The notes under the pieces: model-generated
Seen by the model: only the letters and a program-made list of their open reading frames with translations
The model's database searches: none
What the model was told of the DNA's origin: nothing
In this document: one piece after another, positions 60,189-64,000 of the stretch
Position numbering within the stretch: position 1 is the first letter of the stretch
Layout of the letters: each line of letters opens with the position of its first letter
Made by a program: the position numbers and the translations under genes
Assembly: GCF_003946345.1 (NCBI RefSeq)
Contig: NZ_RHNY01000006.1
Location: 103,028-167,027, forward strand
Origin: Levilactobacillus tongjiangensis
GTDB lineage: Bacteria > Bacillota > Bacilli > Lactobacillales > Lactobacillaceae
DNA: 64,000 nucleotides
Direction: 5' to 3'

Positions 60189-60212
60189 AAGGCCTCCTTA
60201 TTGGATGGCCTT
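60189..60212 (-). promoter_or_regulatory. Hairpin enclosing the SRPBCC ribosome binding site
   Basis: On the minus strand AAGGCC pairs with GGCCTT, with AAGGAGG partly inside the stem and TTTTT following, directly before the ATG. It could act as a weak terminator or hide the ribosome binding site. Confidence 0.4.
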
Positions 60213-60257
60213 ACTCTACCGGTTTATGGTAGTGATGAAAAATCAGAATACTGATAC

Positions 60258-61082
60258 TTAGAAATTTTCGGGAACTTTTTCATGAAAGAGGTCGGTTAAG
60301 AACTGCTGCTTCTGCCGCGCATCCTCGGCTTCATCTGCTTTACCAGCTTGATCGGCGATTTCCGCTAACAATCGGTAGTAATTGGTTAACATGTAGTGGG
60401 ATTGGTGTTCAGTCGTGAAAGCAATACCCGCCAATAGTCGTTGACTCGCTACTTCAGATCTTCCTAGAAAATAGGCGGACAGAGCAGCTAGATAGAAAAT
60501 GATATTTTGATTTTCTTCATAGGGCCTTTGTTCAAGGTTCGCTAGTGACTGCTCAATTAGCCGGGTTGCCTGGACTGGTCGTTGTTGCTTTGCCAACACG
60601 GTTGCTAATGAAACTGTGGCCAGGCGGGTCAGAGTGGTGGCGGTGTGTTCCTCAGTCATGGTTGCAGCAAACTTCAAGTTTTGCGCGGCATTGGTGAGCT
60701 GGGTGTCAACGTGCAGCTCAGATACGCCGAGGTAATAGTAATAGGCTTGCGTCTGTTCGCCAGTCGATACGGCAGCGAGGGTGCGGGGGTCGGTTAGAAA
60801 ATCATGAAGTTCCTGATAGCGGTGCTGGTTGCAGAGCGCTTGCATCCGGGCATTCAAAGAGTCATCCCCGCTGATTGCAAAATCAGTGGCCAAACTGATT
60901 TCGTCAAGTGAGATACTCAGCCGGTGGCACAGCGCTAACAGAAGTTTGGCATTAGGGGTGTAATGGTCGTTTTCAATGGCCGACAGCATAGATTGGGCAC
61001 AGATCCCGGTGGCGATATCTTTCTGTGAGCGGTGTTGCTGCTGACGAACTTGTTTGAGCGTGCTTCCAAGTGACATGGTCAT
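60258..61082 (-). CDS. XRE-family regulator with TPR domain (Rgg/PlcR-like)
   Basis: A 274-residue protein. The N-terminal XRE helix-turn-helix is LKQVRQQQHRSQKDIATGICAQSMLSAIEND (about 8-38). The rest is helical repeats of TPR type (YYYYLGVSELHVD, RLATVSLATVLAKQQ, NYYRLLAEIADQAG). This layout is that of RRNPP regulators, which bind short peptides in the TPR groove. ATG 61082 behind CGGAGG is chosen over the extended frame to 61169. A 32-aa peptide gene lies upstream on the same strand. Confidence 0.87.
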   Translation of the reverse strand: MTMSLGSTLKQVRQQQHRSQKDIATGICAQSMLSAIENDHYTPNAKLLLALCHRLSISLDEISLATDFAISGDDSLNARMQALCNQHRYQELHDFLTDPRTLAAVSTGEQTQAYYYYLGVSELHVDTQLTNAAQNLKFAATMTEEHTATTLTRLATVSLATVLAKQQRPVQATRLIEQSLANLEQRPYEENQNIIFYLAALSAYFLGRSEVASQRLLAGIAFTTEHQSHYMLTNYYRLLAEIADQAGKADEAEDARQKQQFLTDLFHEKVPENF

Positions 61083-61226
61083 TTTTCCTCCGAATTTGTA
61101 GGACAACGTTGCTTTATGTTGGATAGTCCTCTGACTTGTGTTGTGACTGGCTAGATTTGCATTACGCATTGGTATATCTGTAAAATCGAAAGAAAGATGA
61201 TAGCTTAATCAATTTGATAGAAATTT

Positions 61227-61325
61227 TTAGATAAATTGATCAATAGTTGAAATGACCCGGGCCCATGTGACGGGGTCACAAATGGCTCCCACAAAATTAC
61301 CAATTATCCGAATTGTGGTTGCCAT
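61227..61325 (-). CDS. 32-aa hydrophobic peptide, possible pheromone precursor
   Basis: ATG 61325 has CAGGAG 8 bases upstream and a promoter at 61386-61359. The peptide starts MATTIRIIGNFVGAICDP and ends ARVISTIDQFI: amphipathic and hydrophobic, with one Cys and no typical signal peptide. It precedes the TPR regulator on the same strand by 144 bp. Short hydrophobic peptides beside Rgg-like regulators are often signals, but no homolog is recognised. A small toxin or bacteriocin-like peptide is the alternative. Confidence 0.55.
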   Translation of the reverse strand: MATTIRIIGNFVGAICDPVTWARVISTIDQFI

Positions 61326-61358
61326 AGCATACACTCCTGAGATTACGATGTTATGACT

Positions 61359-61386
61359 AGTATAACTAGATTTAACGTGATGGCAA
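61359..61386 (-). promoter_or_regulatory. Promoter of the peptide-regulator locus
   Basis: On the minus strand TTGCCA and TATACT are separated by 16 bp, and the peptide start lies about 34 bp from the -10 box. Confidence 0.6.
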
Positions 61387-61570
61387 TTGAAATGAATTGA
61401 CCTTTAAGCTGCAGACTTGCAGCCTTTACTTTTCTTGTAGATTCAGGTGAAGCTAATTCATCGCCAGTAATCCACTTAACTAACAACTTCACCCAAAAGT
61501 GATTCATGGGTATTGATACATAGACGTTATGCTAGACTGAGGCCAAATACAGGGAAAGGCGTGGTGGCCG

Positions 61571-63406
61571 ATGAAACGGGACTGGTTTAGGTGGTTACTG
61601 GCTGGGTTATTGGTTCTCTGCTCAGGGGTCATTGGAAGTAAGTCTGCCTTGGCAGATTCAGACTATACGATTCGGCCGTTTCAGGTAACAGCTGATATCC
61701 TACGCAATGGTGATGCCAATGTCAGGGAGACCATGACGTATCACTTTAATTCGGGCACTTACCACGGTGTCTATAATATTCAAGATCTACGAGGGATTCG
61801 GGGTGGCAAACTGACCGGGATTTCTTCACAACGCAATAACGGTCCAGTGATCATTGCCCATGCTGGAACTGATCAGGCGAACCACACCTACCTACTTACC
61901 CAGACTCAGCAGCAGATTAAAGTTAAATTGTATCAAACAATTAAGGCTGGTGACCGGATCAAGGTAACGTACCACTATCATTTGCGAGGGGTGGTTAAGA
62001 ATTACCGGGATACGGCCGAGTTGAACTGGAAGCTGGTCGGGAGTGCCTGGGACGTTACCTTGAAGGATGTCCGATTGGTGGTCCAATTACCCGCGAAACA
62101 TATTTCGACGCTGCAGGCGTGGACGCACGGTCCCGCTGCGGGGGTTACTCGGGTCAGCACCAAGGCGGGTCGGGTGACCATGACCGTGGGCAGCAATCCA
62201 GCCAATCAATTCATTGAAAGTCACTTACTTTTTCCAACGCAGGTGACGGCAACGAATCAAAATCGGAGCAAGCAAGCGCGTAAACGGGTGGTACAACGGC
62301 AAGAGGCTAGACTGGCAAGCGCGGCTAACGCCCAGTTAAAACAGAGGCGGTTACGCCAGTGGATTGGCTATTGGATCATGGTGGCAATGATTGGCACGAC
62401 CATTATGGCTGCTGGGTGGTGGTTGAGACGCCATTCGGCCAATCGGCATGCTGTGCCAGCTAGAATCACGCATTTCTTCGACGTGCCACAGGTTTCACCA
62501 GCCGTGGCCCAGGTCCTTGTTGATTTACGGTGGCCCGATACCAATGCATTAACGGGCGAAATTATGGTGGCAGTCGGGCATGGCGACCTCAAGCTGATTA
62601 TGGAGCAGGGGGCTGAGCATGAAACGGCGCGGCTCACAAAGGTTGGCACGGTTGAGAATGGGTTTTTGCACGCCTGTTTTGCCAACTTGGGGAATCGAAC
62701 TGATAGTTTTACCTTGGCGGAGCTGGAGGCATTCGCAGCTGCCGACAAGCAAGGGGTGGTAGACCAATGGTTTAAGGATTGGCAAAGTCAAATTAATGCG
62801 GTAGCCCGGAGCTATCAGGATGTTCCCAACATTTTATATCGCCAGCGGTTGCGGTGGCTTGCGTTAGGGGTAACTGGATTAGCTGGCGTGTGGCTCATCT
62901 TTGCCTGGGTACTCGGTCAGACCGCATTTCTAGCAACTTTGGTGGCCAGTGGATTCTTACTGATGATTGTTTGGACGTATCTATTCAGCCACATTCGGGT
63001 GTCACAGTACAATGCAGCCGGGTTACAGGCGATGAACGAGGCACAGGGGTTTCGGCGGATGCTCAAAGATATTGGCCACTTCAACACGGCTAAGATTGGG
63101 GACCTTATCCTCTGGGAACAAATTCTGCCGTACGCCGTGGCTTTCGGCTTGGCGAAGCAGGTAACTAAGCAGATGAACGCAGACTTTGACCAGCGGATAA
63201 TTGAAACCAGCATGCCGGAGCTTTATTCAGTGTATTTCATAGGCAACATTGGGCAACCATTGATGGGGGTCGTTGGGGGCAGCATTGCTACTGCTATCAG
63301 CACAGCGGACAGTGTCAGTCTGGCAGGTAAGTCTGGTGGATTCTCGGGTGGCGGCTTTGGCGGCTCAGGTGGTTTTGGTGGCGGTTCCGGCGGTGGGGCT
63401 TTTTAG
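61571..63406 (+). CDS. DUF2207 membrane protein
   Basis: A 611-residue protein with a signal peptide (LLAGLLVLCSGVIGSKSALA). The extracytoplasmic DUF2207 domain (about 30-225) has YTIRPFQVTADILRNGDANV and TYHFNSGTYHGVYN. One membrane helix (about 272-293), a cytoplasmic domain and a pair of helices (about 432-478) follow. It ends in a Gly-rich tail, GGFSGGGFGG and further. Such proteins are common in lactobacilli and of unknown function. A GTG (61562) 9 bp upstream of ATG 61571 is also in frame. Confidence 0.85.
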   Translation: MKRDWFRWLLAGLLVLCSGVIGSKSALADSDYTIRPFQVTADILRNGDANVRETMTYHFNSGTYHGVYNIQDLRGIRGGKLTGISSQRNNGPVIIAHAGTDQANHTYLLTQTQQQIKVKLYQTIKAGDRIKVTYHYHLRGVVKNYRDTAELNWKLVGSAWDVTLKDVRLVVQLPAKHISTLQAWTHGPAAGVTRVSTKAGRVTMTVGSNPANQFIESHLLFPTQVTATNQNRSKQARKRVVQRQEARLASAANAQLKQRRLRQWIGYWIMVAMIGTTIMAAGWWLRRHSANRHAVPARITHFFDVPQVSPAVAQVLVDLRWPDTNALTGEIMVAVGHGDLKLIMEQGAEHETARLTKVGTVENGFLHACFANLGNRTDSFTLAELEAFAAADKQGVVDQWFKDWQSQINAVARSYQDVPNILYRQRLRWLALGVTGLAGVWLIFAWVLGQTAFLATLVASGFLLMIVWTYLFSHIRVSQYNAAGLQAMNEAQGFRRMLKDIGHFNTAKIGDLILWEQILPYAVAFGLAKQVTKQMNADFDQRIIETSMPELYSVYFIGNIGQPLMGVVGGSIATAISTADSVSLAGKSGGFSGGGFGGSGGFGGGSGGGAF

Positions 63407-63451
63407 CCAGTTTCGGCGCAATTTGGTAATGGAATATGAGCTACTGCAACC

Positions 63452-63491
63452 AAGGCTAACCTTAAGGAGGTAATTATGAGGTTGGCCTTTT
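63452..63491 (+). terminator. Terminator of the DUF2207 gene
   Basis: A stem AAGGCTAACCT / AGGTTGGCCTT with one T.G pair, then TTTG. Its loop contains AAGGAGG and a 5-codon frame, probably by chance. Confidence 0.75.
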
Positions 63492-63606
63492 GACTGTGGA
63501 AAAGGTATGACCTGGCCTATAAAGCACCCCAAAGAATGCAAACGCTTAAACTTTCGGTGGCAATCATTCTTGTGAAGCTTTAAACTATTCTTAAGGGGTG
63601 ATTTCA

Positions 63607-63942
63607 TTGAAAAACAAACTGATAAGTCGAATAATGATCGGATTAGGATTGGTAATGACTGCCTTGGTTCTGGGGGTATTCACCGGAAAATCCGTAATTG
63701 CATCGGCGGACGATAGCACTCCGCCAACGTTGGTTGAGGTGGATTTGCTTTTTCAGACGCCAGATGGCAAGTCTGTACAAATTGAAACTCCAGATATATC
63801 TACTGATATCAGTCAACTAGATAAACCCACTATGAATGACGTATTAAGACCATACTTTGCACCGAATTATGTTACAGGAAAATCAGTATACGATGAGATA
63901 AGTACTATTTTTAAATATGCTAATACCCGTTGTGCTAGTTGA
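63607..63942 (+). CDS. Short secreted protein, unknown function, possibly truncated
   Basis: About 111 residues starting at TTG 63607 behind AAGGGGTG. The signal peptide is RIMIGLGLVMTALVLGVF with a likely cleavage after ASA near residue 34. The mature part is acidic (VEVDLLFQTPDGKSVQIETPD) and ends abruptly in NTRCAS. A dyad AAGCCTG-G-CAGGCTT at 63967-63981 follows. The short acidic fragment suggests the gene may be the 5' part of a longer surface protein; the window ends 58 bp later. Confidence 0.55.
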   Translation: MKNKLISRIMIGLGLVMTALVLGVFTGKSVIASADDSTPPTLVEVDLLFQTPDGKSVQIETPDISTDISQLDKPTMNDVLRPYFAPNYVTGKSVYDEISTIFKYANTRCAS

Positions 63943-64000
63943 AATGGGACAATTAAAGTACATAAAAAGCCTGGCAGGCTTACACTTTTAAGTATCCTAA

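Noticed and set aside
61083..61169. N-terminal extension of the XRE-TPR regulator
   Set aside because: CGGAGG directly before ATG 61082 and the start of the helix-turn-helix mark the true start.
63462..63490. Five-codon frame with AAGGAGG inside the DUF2207 terminator loop
   Set aside because: Too short to judge and explained by chance within the hairpin loop.

Overview
The window is chromosomal DNA from a member of the Lactobacillaceae, most likely a heterofermentative Levilactobacillus (L. brevis group). The evidence is the gene content and order (mevalonate operon fni/mvaK2/mvaD/mvaK1, dinG-ypmB-aspB-dnaD, ponA-recU, ypsA-gpsB-rnpB-rlmL, lspA-rluD-pyrR, an EbsA-like gene next to fhs), the moderately GC-rich coding sequence, strong AGGAGG ribosome binding sites and frequent TTG/GTG starts. 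The genus is inferred; no rRNA or tRNA gene is present to confirm it. I saw no complete insertion sequence, prophage or CRISPR array.

Layout. 1-5.4 kb: the 3' part of rsmF, then the complete lower mevalonate pathway on the minus strand. 6.4-11.8 kb: dinG, a YpmB-like gene, aspB and dnaD. 12.5-16 kb: an inserted block (MerR regulator with a divergent oxidoreductase, a gene fragment, an AT-rich Lys/Ser-rich secreted protein) lying where related genomes usually carry asnS/nth. 16-25 kb: ponA-recU (minus), ypsA, gpsB, RNase P RNA, rlmL, a HIT protein and amtB with a GlnR box. 25.6-33 kb: small membrane proteins, an acyltransferase-like protein, a Nudix hydrolase, a RelBE/YafQ-type toxin-antitoxin pair, a CPBP protease, a tetR gene with an amber stop, a nitroreductase, a DadA-like oxidase, an RNase H-like protein, an EbsA-like protein and fhs. 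36-41.7 kb: lspA-rluD-pyrR, then carA- and carB-like genes whose active sites are lost. 42-49.4 kb: rqcH, marR, a phosphodiesterase with an apparent ATT start, a UMF1 transporter, degV, a THF riboswitch with folT, and gtrA. 50-58.6 kb: VanZ-like, an interrupted membrane gene, a DHA2 exporter with divergent tetR, a MazG-like protein, a MutS2-like ATPase without Smr, mazEF, and an endonuclease III homolog without Fe-S ligands. 58.7-61.3 kb (minus): a 32-aa peptide, a TPR-type XRE regulator, an SRPBCC protein, an oxidoreductase and a 46-aa membrane peptide. 61.5-64 kb: a DUF2207 membrane protein and a short secreted protein.

The most unusual non-coding feature is a dispersed family of structured intergenic elements (about 5.6, 6.2, 11.9-12.5, 19.4, 19.8-20.2, 25.1-25.5, 34.9, 35.1-35.4, 35.7, 41.8-42.1 and 49.5-49.8 kb). 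Two module types recur. The L module has about 160-175 bp, terminal inverted repeats and internal hairpins. The R module has about 165-185 bp and ends in CGGTAAGGCGG. In six places they form a composite, L-linker-R. Stem sequences differ between copies but stay complementary, which argues that the folded structure itself is maintained. No protein is encoded in them.

The most unusual protein finding is the pyrR-carA-carB block. All three frames are intact over about 4.2 kb. However, the CarA-like protein has lost its glutaminase nucleophile and partner residues, and the CarB-like protein has degenerate ATP-grasp sites and lacks about 200 residues. It looks like a carbamoyl-phosphate synthase turned pseudoenzyme.
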